Shown: positions 33,577-45,661, counted from the first letter of the stretch. The stretch: DNA of 64,000 bases from Malachius bipustulatus (GCA_910589415.1 OU342632.1:13581507-13645506), one strand, 5' to 3'. A program made the numbers and translations. The notes: a model not told the origin generated them from the sequence alone.

Positions 33577-34312
33577 TAACAACACCGTAGGTAGGTAGGT
33601 CTAATGAGTAATGAGTATAAAGACAATTAATAGCCTGTCGAATTGGAGTTGGGTTTTTCACCCATCGTCCTGACAGTTGTCAAGTCTGGAGCGCCCGAGA
33701 ACCCAGATAAAGAGTTTCCTCTCAGACAGCAACACACATCCAACCAGAGTTCCAAAAGCACGGACGGCCGTTTCGGTCTCTTTAGACCTCGTCAGCGTAC
33801 TATATTGTAATCCGGAAGGATATGAATCGCTGTGTGAATCGACACTCTCTTATGGATTGGAATTCAACCGGTTACTAGTGACCTCAAGAAAGAGCGACAT
33901 CTATCAAGAGAAGTCAAAGGCTCCCAGCGAAACTCCAAAGCGTATTATGGGCTGCAGACACTCCAGGGGCTACGACTTCAAAGGCTTCAAAGGCTAACAA
34001 TAGCCTTTGACTTCTCTTGATAGATGTCGCTCTTTCTTGAGGTCACTGTTAACCGGTTGAATTCCAATCCATAAGAGAGTGTCGATTCATACAGCGATTA
34101 CTGACGAGGTCTAATGAGACCGAAACGGCCGTCCGTGCTTTTGGAACTCTGGGTGGATGTGTGTGGCTGTCTGAGTCGAAACTCTTTATTTGGGTTTTCG
34201 GGCGCTCCAGACTTGACAACTGTCAGGACGATGGGTGAAAAACCCGACTCCTATTCGACAGGCTATTAATTGTCTTTATACTCATTAGACCTACCTACCT
34301 ACGGTGTTGTTA
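33577..34312. mobile_element. Fold-back element, ~330-bp arms
   Basis: aacaccgtaggtaggtaggt at 33581 is inverted at the right end. Arms pair over agacaattaatagcctgtcg, cccatcgtcctgacag, caacacacatcca/tggatgtgtgtgg and agagaagtcaaagg blocks. The loop is only about 40 bases near 33965. A 106-codon frame in the left arm has no family resemblance. Confidence 0.85.
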
Positions 34313-35550
34313 ATATGGGTTTTAATATACAGATCGATTAAATGTCGTGACACAGCATGAACCCAACAACTCAAAAATACAATTATGCAGCCCATTTAAA
34401 AAATGTAGGTAACACTAAGTCAAGTCACTACCTACACCTTTTTGAGAGAGTCTTTATGAATAAAAGTTTAACTTCAAAAAAAGTCGAATGGAACCCTACA
34501 ACTTTTTTTGGAATGTTTGTATAACTTTTAAAATAAAAAAATAATTAAACGGGCTTTAGGTCTTCACATAGTGTAACAACGATACACAGTTCACAAATTA
34601 CAAAATGTTCAGCCTACAGCTGCTATACATATAACGGATTTAAAGGATAAAGGTCAAAGTTTCTAGTTAACTTGTTACCCAAACAGCCATTTATAAATTC
34701 GGCCACCGAACTGATAGAGCTGTTAATTATGAAACCTCCATTCACTTGTGGCCGATGTGCCCGGGCAAAGATACAATCTCAACTGAAAACTCTATCTCGT
34801 GTCTATTGTGTAAAATGCTCCCTAGGAGAAGCTGGAAAACATAGTAAATAATAGAGACACGTCGCCTAATCAGCCTCGGAACGGACCACACATATTAAAC
34901 AGAGGTCCATTATCATTCTAGTCAGTACCACCAGTTAAAAATAACACCTCAAATGCCCTACTGGTTGAATACCAAGTAATATTCAGTGGTCGCTTACCAT
35001 GCAATTACACGCCAATGTAATTATACAAATCGAGTTGCTCTTTGAAGCATGAGGACTTAATTCGAAATAGCAGATCTTATAAATTTCAAAACAAAGCTCT
35101 AATTATGCTCCGTTTGTTTTTTTTAAATGATCTCAAATTTAAATTACGGAAATATGACCAATTATGAACGTACAGATTTCAAAGGCGATTCTAAGCGACA
35201 AAATGCAGATTAATCGACATTAAAACATAATTTTATATTTTCATTGAAAGACAAAATCGTTTACAGAGCAGAATTTGTAAAACATTTTATTTTATCATTC
35301 CTCAAGCAGTTATATAAACGTGAAATGAGACCAATTCGAATAATTACTTTATTTTCATTAAAACATTTACAATCAGAAGAACAAAGTTAAGATGTTGTTA
35401 TTGTTCGTTGTTATATGTATATTAATGCTCATTGTTCACATTCAAAATGTTCAAAAATTAAGTCATAAATAAAAGGGGGAATTTCGTACTAAAGTAAAGA
35501 TTTACTATTATACTTATTCGCATCATCTGTAGGTATAATATTTACAACAA
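34313..35550. other. No gene seen
   Basis: Unique-looking AT-rich sequence; nothing recognised. Confidence 0.45.
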
Positions 35551-35790
35551 CTATTTAATAGCAACTATGCAGGGTGCACTACTCCAGACTTTAGATGAGT
35601 CAGACACAGATTTGTTGATATGCGGAACGAAAGAGAGTTTGGAGTTGCATGTAACTCCCAAACCACATAATGTGGATGATCCATCAACAGTACCTACAAC
35701 ACTCTCTATACAATATGCGATATCAATAGTATTTGATTTGAGTGTATAAATGATGAATGATACTTTCAAAGGTAACTTGTTACGAGCAGA
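35551..35790 (-). pseudogene. LINE RT C-terminal fragment
   Basis: Minus frame reads GLGVTCNSKLSFVPHINKSV then SDSSKVW. This corresponds to the 'DLGV-DSKL-F--HI' region that follows the RT palm in Jockey/I-type LINEs. Only about 60 residues survive and both ends are lost. Confidence 0.6.
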
Positions 35791-35835
35791 GTTGTCAGAT
35801 GTAGTCAATCCGAATTTTTGCGAAGCTATAAACAA

Positions 35836-38589
35836 ATAAGCAATTATCTGTTATCATTTTAATAGGTAAGAATATTTTCAGGTTGGCGGCATAAAGCAGA
35901 AAAGGCGCATCAAATTGATTGGAGATCATAAATATTGAAAAACATTGAAAAATAATACAACAAAGAAAATCGGTATGGTATTGAATACATATTATATTAA
36001 ATTTTCGTTCAAAACTTACTTATAAATATCTTGTCGACCGGTTTCAGGTCTTAACCAGTCCTCAGGACAATTATTGTCAGTCTACAAGATTCGCAGTCCC
36101 AGGAAAATTGGGTAACAATACATATTATGTCAAGACAAAATACAACCTTTGGCGAAATGTAAAAAAGGTGACAGGTACCGTAGATCAAAGAATAAATATA
36201 TGACTAATCCAAATTTCTCATTAAACTGACACGAAGAAATAATTAAAACACTTTCAAATTGACAGGATGGCGTTATTGAATAAGATTGTTAAAATAAATG
36301 AAGATATAAGAAATTGGAACATGTAAAACGGTGAACCGACGTGAAGCGCCGATTCCCGCTGAATGATGATTTTTGAGTATACAATGGCCAATTTCGCGGA
36401 TTGGAGAATAATGGCCAGAGAACTATAAACACTGCGGAACACCTAATTACATAGAAAATTTCCAGATCTTGAGCAATGACTTTAACATGTGTGTTGCCCG
36501 AATGCATAAAACTACAATTTTTAAACGAAAGACCAGTATTGTTCAATTACGAGAGCAAAACGTCATGATCAATGCTATCGGACTGGAGGTCATTTTGCAC
36601 TGAGATCAACAGTTGAGAATTACAATTGAGCGAAACACAAAGGAGCATTCTACTTCGAGTGACACATATTTTCCGCAGCTTCCTTTTTTATTAGTTTAAA
36701 ACATAACAACATTAACTACAAAAACCTCAAATCACGCAAATCAGGTTGCCATTAATTTATGACCACTGGAAAAAATGCCACTCATATCCGAATGGATTTT
36801 GATGTTTCTTACCAAATCTACAAGCGTCTCGCGTCTAGTGCGCTGCAAATCCTGTAACCTACGTTCATCCGTCTTCAATATAACATCCAACAGACGCAGA
36901 ACAGTAGTAAAATTAGTTTGAATTTCATGCAGACTTTATATCACGTTTTTTATTTGCGTTCAACAGACTATTAGGTAGAAACAAAATACTAAATTTGCTT
37001 GAAAAACAATTTATCGAAAGGCAAATAGAAGCGACCTGAAGTTTTTATTGCCATCCCCAGTATTGCGTTAGATATTGAAATGCTGTGCAATAAAATTGTC
37101 ATTTAATACGGAAGTTTCACAGAATTGCATTTACAGAACTTTTCGCAACAACTTTATGCCAAATTGAAATCAATATAAATTCCAATCATATATTTCGCTT
37201 CCTACTGGTCTGACAGAGCATCTACTTTCCCTTGAATTACCACCGCGAGAAGCAGAACCTGGAAATTCATATATAAGATTAAGAAACGCTACTCATTTCA
37301 CTCCCCCTCTCTCTCTCTCTCAGTTTGAGGCGAGGGTGGCTCATCAGTCACCTTCCGTCGAAATATCGCAGCTGAAAATTGAATACTCTTATTTCGGGGT
37401 CTAATGGTTCGTGGGTTGCAATCTGACGACTTCTCCTGCTCGCTTTCGACTTTAATCAAGGAGGTCTTCTCGTGTTCTCGGTCTTCTACATCGACCTTGA
37501 TATCCCACTTCTAAAGCTATCAGGGTCCCTACATTGCGCTAGTTAACGTTAAATGTTTGAGTTGGAGAGTTGAAAACGACTAAAGCCACAATCACAAGCT
37601 TCGGATTCTCACCAATATTTGCTGGAAAGCAGATCTTAAATTTCTGTATGTGCGTATACCATGTGGCGACAATAATAGCCAACAATTAATTTTGTTAACA
37701 TATGGAAACTATTTTGTATTAGGTATTAGAAAATATCCTACAGAGGAAATAGATATAAAATAATTAACGGGTTATTAAATTGATTTCTGCATCGACTAAG
37801 GTAAGTTATCAATAATAAGCACACAAAGTTACAAAAGACTTTCATTCAAAAAAAAAAAAAAAGAAATGATATGGCAATTTGAGAAAACAAAATCTGAGAT
37901 CACAATTTTTTATTTCCCAGGAGAAAAAAAACCTGTCAGAATATCTGAATGTCAATTCCGGGCCGGACACGTTTCTTTTATCAAGTATTAGAAGCTCCAT
38001 CCCATCGATTTATTTTATGTAAATTACATCTTATATTATTGTAGGTATTTCCAAAATGAACTGCAGAAAAATAAAACAGAATTAAGAATATTGCACCCGC
38101 GGTATCAAAAACCAGGATTATTATGGTAAATTGGTAAAACACACCGCAGATATTATTGCCAACTTTAAGCAGCGTGGTTATTTTAAAATTTTTACGACCT
38201 CTCTCGAAAAAACAATACAAGCACTGAAAAAAAAATTGAGACCTGTTATTGAGACAACTCGTTCCATTGATAGATACCCAATCATTTTTTTTTTCGCGAG
38301 AGAGAAAAATATTTTGAAAATATAGTGAATATTTTCAAGGATATTTTAATTTCTGTTGCTAATCTACAAGGGAGTAGAGTTTGTTTCCAGCACTATCAGA
38401 CCAATATTTTGATAATACAGAGCGTTTTAAAATCGATGATTATCTCACAAATTTTTAATTACGTTCGTGCAACCGGACATAAGTATCAAATGTATCTTAG
38501 GTACAAAAAGTTTTTAAAAGCTACCTACTGGAAAAATAGCTGGGAAGAAACATAAAATAAAACATAAAATAAAATGACGATTAAAATAT
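35836..38589. other. No gene seen; one element-like block near 36030-36090
   Basis: 2.7 kb of AT-rich sequence. 'gaccggtttcaggtcttaac' followed by 'cagtcctcaggaca' resembles blocks found at the ends of some insect retroelements, but no inverted or coding partner is present. A (CT)n tract lies at 37308-37321. Confidence 0.35.
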
Positions 38590-39222
38590 ATACAATGCGC
38601 GAGAAAAGTAATAAGGAATAAATTCGATAAACCGGAAAGCGCTGTTTTTTTGAAATAATGAAAACACAGGTCGATTTTGTTTTTAAGTTGTTCAACTTTT
38701 GACATAACATTCGGGTATACAGGGTGATGCGCGAAAAAGTGGTGACGTCATCGGCATTTTTTAAATGTCAACCCGTATTTTTTATTCCATTTTTTGATAC
38801 TTATTTTATTGCCAATACGGTTATGTAATCATTTTGTAACCTTAAATGAGGAAATTTCTGAGAACAGAACTTAACTTGGACATATTTAATGTAATAGATA
38901 TATTTAATAGATTGATTTAATTTAACAGATTTAATTTAATATACATTTAATAGACAGATCTTATAAAATTACCATGGAAACAATCATTTTATTTGATATC
39001 GTTTTCATTTTTATCGTTAATGTTCCGATTTTCACATCACTAAAAAGTGCACACTTTCGACGTCACCACTTTTTCGCGCATCACCCTGTATACCCAAATG
39101 TTATGTCAAAAGTTGAACAACTTAAAAACAAAATCGACCTGTTGAAAAACGAAAATCGAAAAAACAGCGCTTTTCGTTTTATGGAATTTATTCCTTACTT
39201 TTCTCGCGCACTGTATATGACA
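38590..39222. mobile_element. Fold-back element, ~175-bp arms
   Basis: tacaatgcgcgagaaaagta at 38590 is inverted at 39199-39222. Arms share ttgttcaacttttgacataa, gggtatacagggtga and gcgcgaaaaagtggtgacg. The AT-rich loop spans about 38766-39054. The ORFs across the arms are mirror images. Confidence 0.85.
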
Positions 39223-39276
39223 TGCAAACATTGTAAATATTGTAAAAATCTAAAAATGGCGTATCCCTGGAGATAA

Positions 39277-39745
39277 ATAATTTATTTAAAATAATTGTTG
39301 TTTTACTATTGTTCTCTTGTTGTTGTTTTTTTTTTGGTGGTGTTTGCCTATTTTTGTTTTGTTTTTACGTCTATATTGTTTAAACAACTGTGAATGATAT
39401 TGTTAAGCAAGTGGTGTATTTATGAATTGTTGGGAGTAATCTTCAGGTTAATTTTTCTTTTTCTTTTAATGTATAAAATTTATCGTTAGTCTGTGTCTGG
39501 AAGAGCGGTATTTTGATATCATGGTTTGGTATATTTGGTATAGGTTTTTGATTTCTGTTCTATCGTTAATACTAATTTCTTAATTTTGTACCTGGATTAT
39601 TTCTAGGATTGCTCTTTTGTACGTGTTGCGTTCTATGTATATGATTTCTGTGTTTTCATATTTAAATTGGTGTCCTGTATCTTGTTTATGTCGATTAAGT
39701 GCTGTGATGGCATTTTTTTTGTTTTAGTATATGTGACCATTAATT
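39277..39745 (-). pseudogene. Penelope-like element, GIY-YIG C-terminal part
   Basis: On minus: NAITALNRHKQDTGHQFKYE, then EIIYIERNTYKRAILEIIQ, then EIKNLYQIYQTMI. Penelope-like elements encode RT followed by a GIY-YIG endonuclease whose C-terminal half has this 'LN-H---TGH-F' and 'R---K---LE' pattern. RT is absent, so the copy is 5'-truncated. The noncoding 3' tail runs to 39277 and is inverted in the next feature. Confidence 0.65.
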
Positions 39746-39774
39746 CTTTATTGTAGGTGTTGTAGGTGTTCTCA

Positions 39775-40850
39775 AAAAATGCAATCACCGTACTAAATCG
39801 ATATAAACATTTCTTATACAAGACACAGAAATCAAAAACCTATCCCAAATATATCAAACCATAATATCAAAACAACCCTCAACCACACGTTATCACACAC
39901 TAATAATAGGTACAACAATAAATTTTATACATTAAAAAAATAAAATAAAAGTTGACCTGAAGTTTACCCCCAACAATTCATAAAACACCACTTCCTCAAC
40001 AATATCAGTCACAGTTATTTAAACAATATACACGTAAAAATAAAAAAGAAATAGACAAACACCATGTGATAGGTGTGATAGGTATGATAGGTCTGATGGA
40101 CCAGTGTTAAGATTATTAGTAAGGAAATCTTACTTTTTAATAAGTAAATATTTTAGAGTCAATTCATTAACTAGCTTGTTATGAAAACAAGTAGTGTTTG
40201 TAATATTTAACTGACATAGATAAATAATGTTTAATAAAAAACGATGACCGGTGGTACCGACCTTACAATAATGCTGACTAAGCGTAAGCAATACACTGGC
40301 ATTGAACCAGCGATATATAATAGATGGACATTCTATCCAAGAGAGTTACAATAAGAATAATAATTAAATTACAGTTATAGTTATATTTATAATTACAATT
40401 AGTAATGGAATCAGATGTAACCATTATGTGAGTATTATTAGAGAACGATTTAGATATAGACAACCGTCGTTATGTAGTGTTTAAGTGTTGTGTAATAAAC
40501 CAATGAAAACCCAATCACCTTTAATTATCCTGACACCCAGTCAACACAGCATCCCAGAGCTTATCACATAACAATACCAGTTTATCACATGGCGACCCTG
40601 CCAGCTTATCACAACCAACACAAAAGCAAAACAACAACAAGAATAAAGCAATAGTAAAACAACAATTATTTTAAATAAATTATTTGTCTTGTAGCATGTC
40701 ATATATTTTATTTTTTTATCTTCATTTTATTTTGTGATTTAATATTTATACCTCTAATAAATTTTGATCGAGGGACTTATCAGACCCGAAACGTTAAAAC
40801 TTTTGATCAACATTAATAACTTGAAACTATCAAACTGGAACCTAAATCCC
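39775..40850 (+). mobile_element. Inverted second Penelope-like 3' end, split by a solo LTR
   Basis: From 39800 the plus strand repeats the minus-strand 3' part of the previous feature (aaaacctatcccaaatatat, aataaattttatacatt, cccaacaattcataaa, aaatagacaaacacca). It continues after 40617 (aagcaaaacaacaacaag, aattattttaaataaatta). It goes on to 'cttatcagacccgaaacgtt', a motif often seen at Penelope-like ends. Head-to-head 3' ends fit the complex, partly inverted copies known for this class. Confidence 0.6.
40065..40613. mobile_element. Solo LTR, 549 bp
   Basis: Starts TGTGATAGG and ends CTTATCACA, with acca on both sides (40061-40064 and 40614-40617) as a 4-bp TSD. It interrupts the inverted Penelope-like arm, whose sequence continues on either side. 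'ttatcaca' recurs three times near the right end. AATAAA-type sequence (gtaataaacc) lies near 40494. No internal region or second LTR is present; LTR-LTR recombination is the usual cause. Confidence 0.7.
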
Positions 40851-41215
40851 AAGAAATAATCAAATAATATATTTTACAATATCTCGACATTAAAATTCTC
40901 CCTGCTCTTCTTACTTTTGGTTACGTATCCCAGCCATAGTCCAGATAAGCGCTGTAGGTACTTATTGCAAAGTAGGTTTTCAGATATGCTGTATCTCTCT
41001 TTAACATTCGGACAAATTTTTTTCTATATACTTTAAAAATGCAGTTTAGTGTAGATTTACTGAAAAAATTAAATTTTTTCGTATTTTACGCTATAATAAC
41101 AGTTACAATAGGAACAAAAATTTACCCAATTTACTTTTGAAGGTCCAATAATTATAAAAATATATTATTTAGGTCAAGCAAAAAAAATGTTTTCTTAAAA
41201 TTAAAAAACTTTATT

Positions 41216-42107
41216 TATATACAGTGTGGCCCATTTGTTCTTGAAACACCCTGTAGAATCTTAATTTATGGTGCGATTTTGAAAAAAATTCTTTTAAATC
41301 ATAGAGCTTGATAAACTATATTTTGGGAGCAAAAAGCGTCTCATTCCTACAATATCCAGGGCCTTCTAGATCAGTGTTTACTTGTAAAATATCAAAAATT
41401 CATATTAGCGATTTTTTTAGAAAAAAATTGGGCACGCCACGGGATTCACCAGCCCTCAAAACGGTACTGTACCAAATTTTATTGGAAATGTCAGAGTAAA
41501 AAGGATCTTGTAGTTATTTTAAAAGTTCATAATAATACTCCGAATTTTCATAAATTAATTTGAAAAAGGACAAAAGCTATCATAAGTAAAAATTAAAATT
41601 AAAAAAAAGTAAAAAAAAAGTAAAAATAAAAATAAAAAAAATAAAAAAAAAATATAAAAAAAAATAAATTAATAAATAAAAAATTATAATTAAAAAATTA
41701 AAGTACCTACATTATCACCAACTAGACGTACAATTTCTATTTTGTCTCTCTTGACCTTTTCGAATAAATTAATGAAAATTCGGAGTTCTATTATGAATTT
41801 CTAAAATAACTGCAAGATCCTTATTACTCTGACATTTCCAATAAAATTTAGTACAGTACCGTTTTGAGGGCTGGTGAATCCAGTAGCGTGCACAATTTTT
41901 TTCTAAAAAAATCGCTAATATGAATTTTTGAGATTTTACAAGTAAACACTGATCTAGTAGGCCTTGGATTTTGTAGGAATGAGACGCTTTTTGCTCCCAA
42001 AATATAGTTTATCAAGCTCTATGGTTTAAAAGAAATTTCTTTAAAATCGCACCATAAATTAAGATTCTACAGGGTGTTTCAAGAACAAATGGGTCACACT
42101 GTATATA
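41216..42107. mobile_element. Fold-back element, ~360-bp arms
   Basis: tatacagtgtggcccatttg at 41218 is inverted at the right end (cacactgtata). Arms pair over ttgaaacaccctgta, gcaaaaagcgtctcattcct, ccagccctcaaaacggtact and aagttcataataatactcc. The loop (about 41580-41745) is almost pure A/T with 'aaataaaaaaa' runs. The R2-group element begins just beyond its right end. Confidence 0.88.
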
Positions 42108-42229
42108 TAGAAATTTTATTAACTATTTAATAAAATTACATCTTCCCAACAGTCTGGGTTGTAAGAAACAAAGAATACTTAATACACTGATAATAATACA
42201 ATAAATTTTTTTTTTAAATAATTAAGTTA
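42108..42229 (-). other. 3' UTR of the R2-group element
   Basis: About 120 AT-rich bases between the stop and the fold-back at 41216-42107. The precise 3' terminus and any TSD could not be fixed, so it is unclear whether the element inserted at the edge of the fold-back. Confidence 0.45.
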
Positions 42230-45200
42230 CTATGTACTATATAAATGATGTCTTAATATATAAATGGATTTTTTTAAGGTAACGATTGCTATTGATTTTA
42301 ATAATTTTGAATGTAGTCCAAATTTATGACAAAAATCTTTAAAAAAATTCGTGATTGTTCCCCGAGCACCAATAAATATACCTATTACTTCAATATTATC
42401 TAATTTGTATGATTTTTTAAAGAAATCAATTGTTTGATTATAGATTAATTGTTTTTCTAGGTTAACGTTCATAGGTTGTTTTTCGTCAATTTCAAACCGT
42501 ATAGTTGGGTCTATAATCCAACCTATGTTCTTTTTTTTATCAATTGCAAGAATGTCTACTCTACGTGTACTTCCCATATTTTCTAAACAAGTTACTTCTT
42601 CAAAAACTTCAAGTCCTTTTATTCGTAAAGCATCTGCTATCATATTTCGGACTGTATGATGACGGTGATTGCGTAATCGTTCACTAAAAGGACATGATCC
42701 AAGAACATGTGGCAAAGTTTCACAAACGAATTTCTCATTGTTAGAACAATGTCTACAATGGGTGCCGTCTTTGGACCTTCCAGGGAGAACTCTTACGGGA
42801 GCAACTTCACCGATGATTTTTATAGCATCTTTTATTTCTGATATAGTAAGTCCGCTACGATCCAGTAAGTTGTTGGCAGGTTGATATTCTTTAAAAAGAA
42901 TCACACCTCTACCTTTATGAGCCATGTTTATCCAGTTCTGATATTCTAATTCACGTAAAAAAGATCTTAAATGTTTTGTTTTCTCGTTTATTAAATTTTT
43001 ATCAGTGATGTGTAATTTTTCTAGACATATACGTTTTTCATCTAAAAGATTTCTTGTTTTTGAGATTGTTTCGTCATTTGATTGTTCTAATCTGTTACAG
43101 ATATTGAAGTGCTGTAAATATGCTTCCCAACTAGCACAAAATAATTGTAGACCTTTTTTATTTTTTGAAGTATAAATCATTGAATTCGGTAAATCAGATG
43201 GTAGATCTAAAATTTCTTTTAATGTGCATCTAATCATTTTGTCGATATCATTCAGAAATTGTTTCGATAGTGAAAGCAGTGGTGCTGTTTGGAAATTGTA
43301 CGTTAAAATTGGCCAAATATAAGTATTCAAAATGGTTAATTTCTGATCTTCTTTAAGGTATGGATGGGCTGTTATAATATCAAGTTTCGTTTCTAATTTT
43401 TTAATTATTTCCGATTTGTCAATTACTATTTCATTATTAAAATTTACTCCTAAGTATTTAATACTTTCATTTAGGTTGATGGTTTTTATTTTAAATCCAT
43501 CTAAATAAATTTCATCTTCCATTATTTTACCATTAACAATATTTATGATTTTAGTCTTGTTAATGTTTAGATTTAATCCAATCTCATGAAAAAGTTTAAT
43601 TGTTGTTTCATATAAAATCAGAGCATTGGCTTTTGATTTTCCAATTAAAACTGTATCATCAGCAAATCCTAAAATATTAATTGGCTGTAGCTGATTATTT
43701 ATTTTAAAACCAAGTTCATTTGTAATGTGTTCTTCAGATAATTCATCTAATATATGATCTACACAGAGATTGTATAGAGCTGGTGATAAAGGAGAACCTT
43801 GCATAACACCTCGTTTAAGTGGAATTTTCTTTGTTTTTCCTTTAATTGTTTCAATTTGAGTTGAGTTATTTTCTTGTAGATTGAAAATAATTTGCCTTAA
43901 TTTGTTAGGTATTTGTAAAGATTCAAGAGTAGCTCGAATATGATCATGACCAACATTATCATATGCTTTTTGAATATCAAGATATATTAAACAGCAATCT
44001 CTTTTTTCTTTCTTGGCAGTTTGTAAAATTGAATTGATTATTGAAGTATTGATGTATGTGCCAGGAGTTCTAATAAAACCTCTTTGGTTTTTATTAAATG
44101 ATATATATTCTTTCAGTCTTTTATCGAGAATTTTTTCTAAAATTCTTCGTAAAATTGAACATATAGTTATGGGTCTCCAGTTGGTAATTTTAGAAGGATC
44201 GCCTCCTTTGTCAATGAGAATAGTTCTAGCTTCATGAAAGCATTCAGGAATAAAACCAGTACTTGAGATGAATGTTGCTATTTCTGCTAAAACCTCTGAA
44301 GTTTTTCCATATCTTAAAACTCTCATTAAAATTTTATCAGGACCGGGTGCAGTGTCAATCTTAAATGATTTCATTGCAGTTAAAATTTCTTCTTTGGTAA
44401 TTTTAGAGTCATAAGTTAAATTCATTTCTTCTTCATTATTATAATTAGATTTTCTGTTATAAGAATGTCGTATGGATTCATTATTTTTTGAAAATAATTC
44501 AGAAAATTTATCAAAAATCTCATCTAATTTTAAGGTACAGCTTTTATTTTCTTTGTTTAGAATTTTATTTATTACTTTTTGTCGTCGATTATAAAATTCA
44601 AATTGTAGTAAATCATACTCATATTTTTCTTTTCTTTTCGTTCGGTCAGATTTTGTTTTTCTTAGAGGATTAGAACAATTTTGATATTTACAATTTTGAG
44701 AAATTATTTGTTTTTTCTTACGTTCTTCATAATATTTTCGTGCGGGATGTTTAGGTCCAGGTAATGTATGAATTGAATTAGATAAAAAATTTGTAAATTC
44801 CTTAACCTTTATGTTGAATTCTTCTTTATTATATTGTTTATTGAATTCACGTAGCCATTTTTCTATATTAGCTTTAAATGATTCGATTTTTATGGAATTT
44901 ACTTCACTGATTTCTTGATTGTCACTTTCAATAAACATATCATCAATTTTAGAGTGTTTATCCATTAATGTTTTTCTGTATTCGTTAGGATGAGCTTTAG
45001 TTTTATGCATTATAACACCTTTATTATTTTTGAATGTTTTACCACATAAGTCACATGATGTATTATCATTTACTTTATTATTTAAGTTATTTACCTCTCC
45101 AGAAAAATTAGAATTTTGGATGTTGTTCACATTTGAGTGAATCCTTGATATACCCACTACTATTGAATTTTCATTTTTGAAGGTCTTGTTACAGTTTTGA

Positions 45201-45658
45201 TGGGTCCTTTCGTTGGGGTATGTTGTTGCGGTGCAGGGTTTGCTATTTTTGAAGTCTGAATTTTGATCATTAGTCTTGATATCAGATTTCTTTGATTTTA
45301 TTCTCGAGGATTTTCTACGACTCTCAGGTTGGATTATTTCAGATTGTTCGGATTTACATTCTGATTTTTGTTGATTACTTTTATTATTGATCTTATTGCT
45401 TAATTCAAATGGCGTTTGATCTATTGATGTTAATTTATGTGTCCGGCTGTGGTGTATCTTGAGTCCATTTTTATTTTTGAATTTTTTGTAACACTTACTG
45501 CATGATATTTCAGAATTTTCATTTTGAAATATTTTTGATTTTGATGATTCATAAGAGGGTCCTGCTTCATTTAAATCACTAGGAATAATAGTCCAGTTCT
45601 TGATTTTTGTGTAGAAATTTCCCGTATGTATGAATAAAATGAATATCCCGTAGGGTAT
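42230..45658 (-). CDS. R2/R4/NeSL-group non-LTR retrotransposon protein, no ATG start
   Basis: Open for 1142 codons from just after a TAA at 45659-45661. No in-frame ATG occurs before the M of GVIMHK, inside the last zinc finger. Counting from the GTG at 45157 (975 aa): C2H2 finger CDLC...H...H at residues 35-56; RT with LDIQKAYD (~393-400), GVMQGSPLSP (~450) and the catalytic FADD (498-501); thumb to ~690; CCHC motif C801, C804, H817, C822; restriction-like endonuclease RRVDILAID...IIDPTIRFE (D868, D883). Upstream, the 167-codon extension holds another good finger (CSKCYKKF...HHSRTH, near 45460-45525) and two decayed ones. In this group fingers bind the target, the endonuclease nicks it and RT primes on it. 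RT and nuclease look intact, so the copy may be young. Confidence 0.85.
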   Translation of the reverse strand: MPYGIFILFIHTGNFYTKIKNWTIIPSDLNEAGPSYESSKSKIFQNENSEISCSKCYKKFKNKNGLKIHHSRTHKLTSIDQTPFELSNKINNKSNQQKSECKSEQSEIIQPESRRKSSRIKSKKSDIKTNDQNSDFKNSKPCTATTYPNERTHQNCNKTFKNENSIVVGISRIHSNVNNIQNSNFSGEVNNLNNKVNDNTSCDLCGKTFKNNKGVIMHKTKAHPNEYRKTLMDKHSKIDDMFIESDNQEISEVNSIKIESFKANIEKWLREFNKQYNKEEFNIKVKEFTNFLSNSIHTLPGPKHPARKYYEERKKKQIISQNCKYQNCSNPLRKTKSDRTKRKEKYEYDLLQFEFYNRRQKVINKILNKENKSCTLKLDEIFDKFSELFSKNNESIRHSYNRKSNYNNEEEMNLTYDSKITKEEILTAMKSFKIDTAPGPDKILMRVLRYGKTSEVLAEIATFISSTGFIPECFHEARTILIDKGGDPSKITNWRPITICSILRRILEKILDKRLKEYISFNKNQRGFIRTPGTYINTSIINSILQTAKKEKRDCCLIYLDIQKAYDNVGHDHIRATLESLQIPNKLRQIIFNLQENNSTQIETIKGKTKKIPLKRGVMQGSPLSPALYNLCVDHILDELSEEHITNELGFKINNQLQPINILGFADDTVLIGKSKANALILYETTIKLFHEIGLNLNINKTKIINIVNGKIMEDEIYLDGFKIKTINLNESIKYLGVNFNNEIVIDKSEIIKKLETKLDIITAHPYLKEDQKLTILNTYIWPILTYNFQTAPLLSLSKQFLNDIDKMIRCTLKEILDLPSDLPNSMIYTSKNKKGLQLFCASWEAYLQHFNICNRLEQSNDETISKTRNLLDEKRICLEKLHITDKNLINEKTKHLRSFLRELEYQNWINMAHKGRGVILFKEYQPANNLLDRSGLTISEIKDAIKIIGEVAPVRVLPGRSKDGTHCRHCSNNEKFVCETLPHVLGSCPFSERLRNHRHHTVRNMIADALRIKGLEVFEEVTCLENMGSTRRVDILAIDKKKNIGWIIDPTIRFEIDEKQPMNVNLEKQLIYNQTIDFFKKSYKLDNIEVIGIFIGARGTITNFFKDFCHKFGLHSKLLKSIAIVTLKKSIYILRHHLYST

Positions 45659-45661
45659 TTA

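Noticed and set aside
33677..33997. 106-codon plus-strand frame
   Set aside because: It lies wholly in one arm of a fold-back and has no family resemblance.
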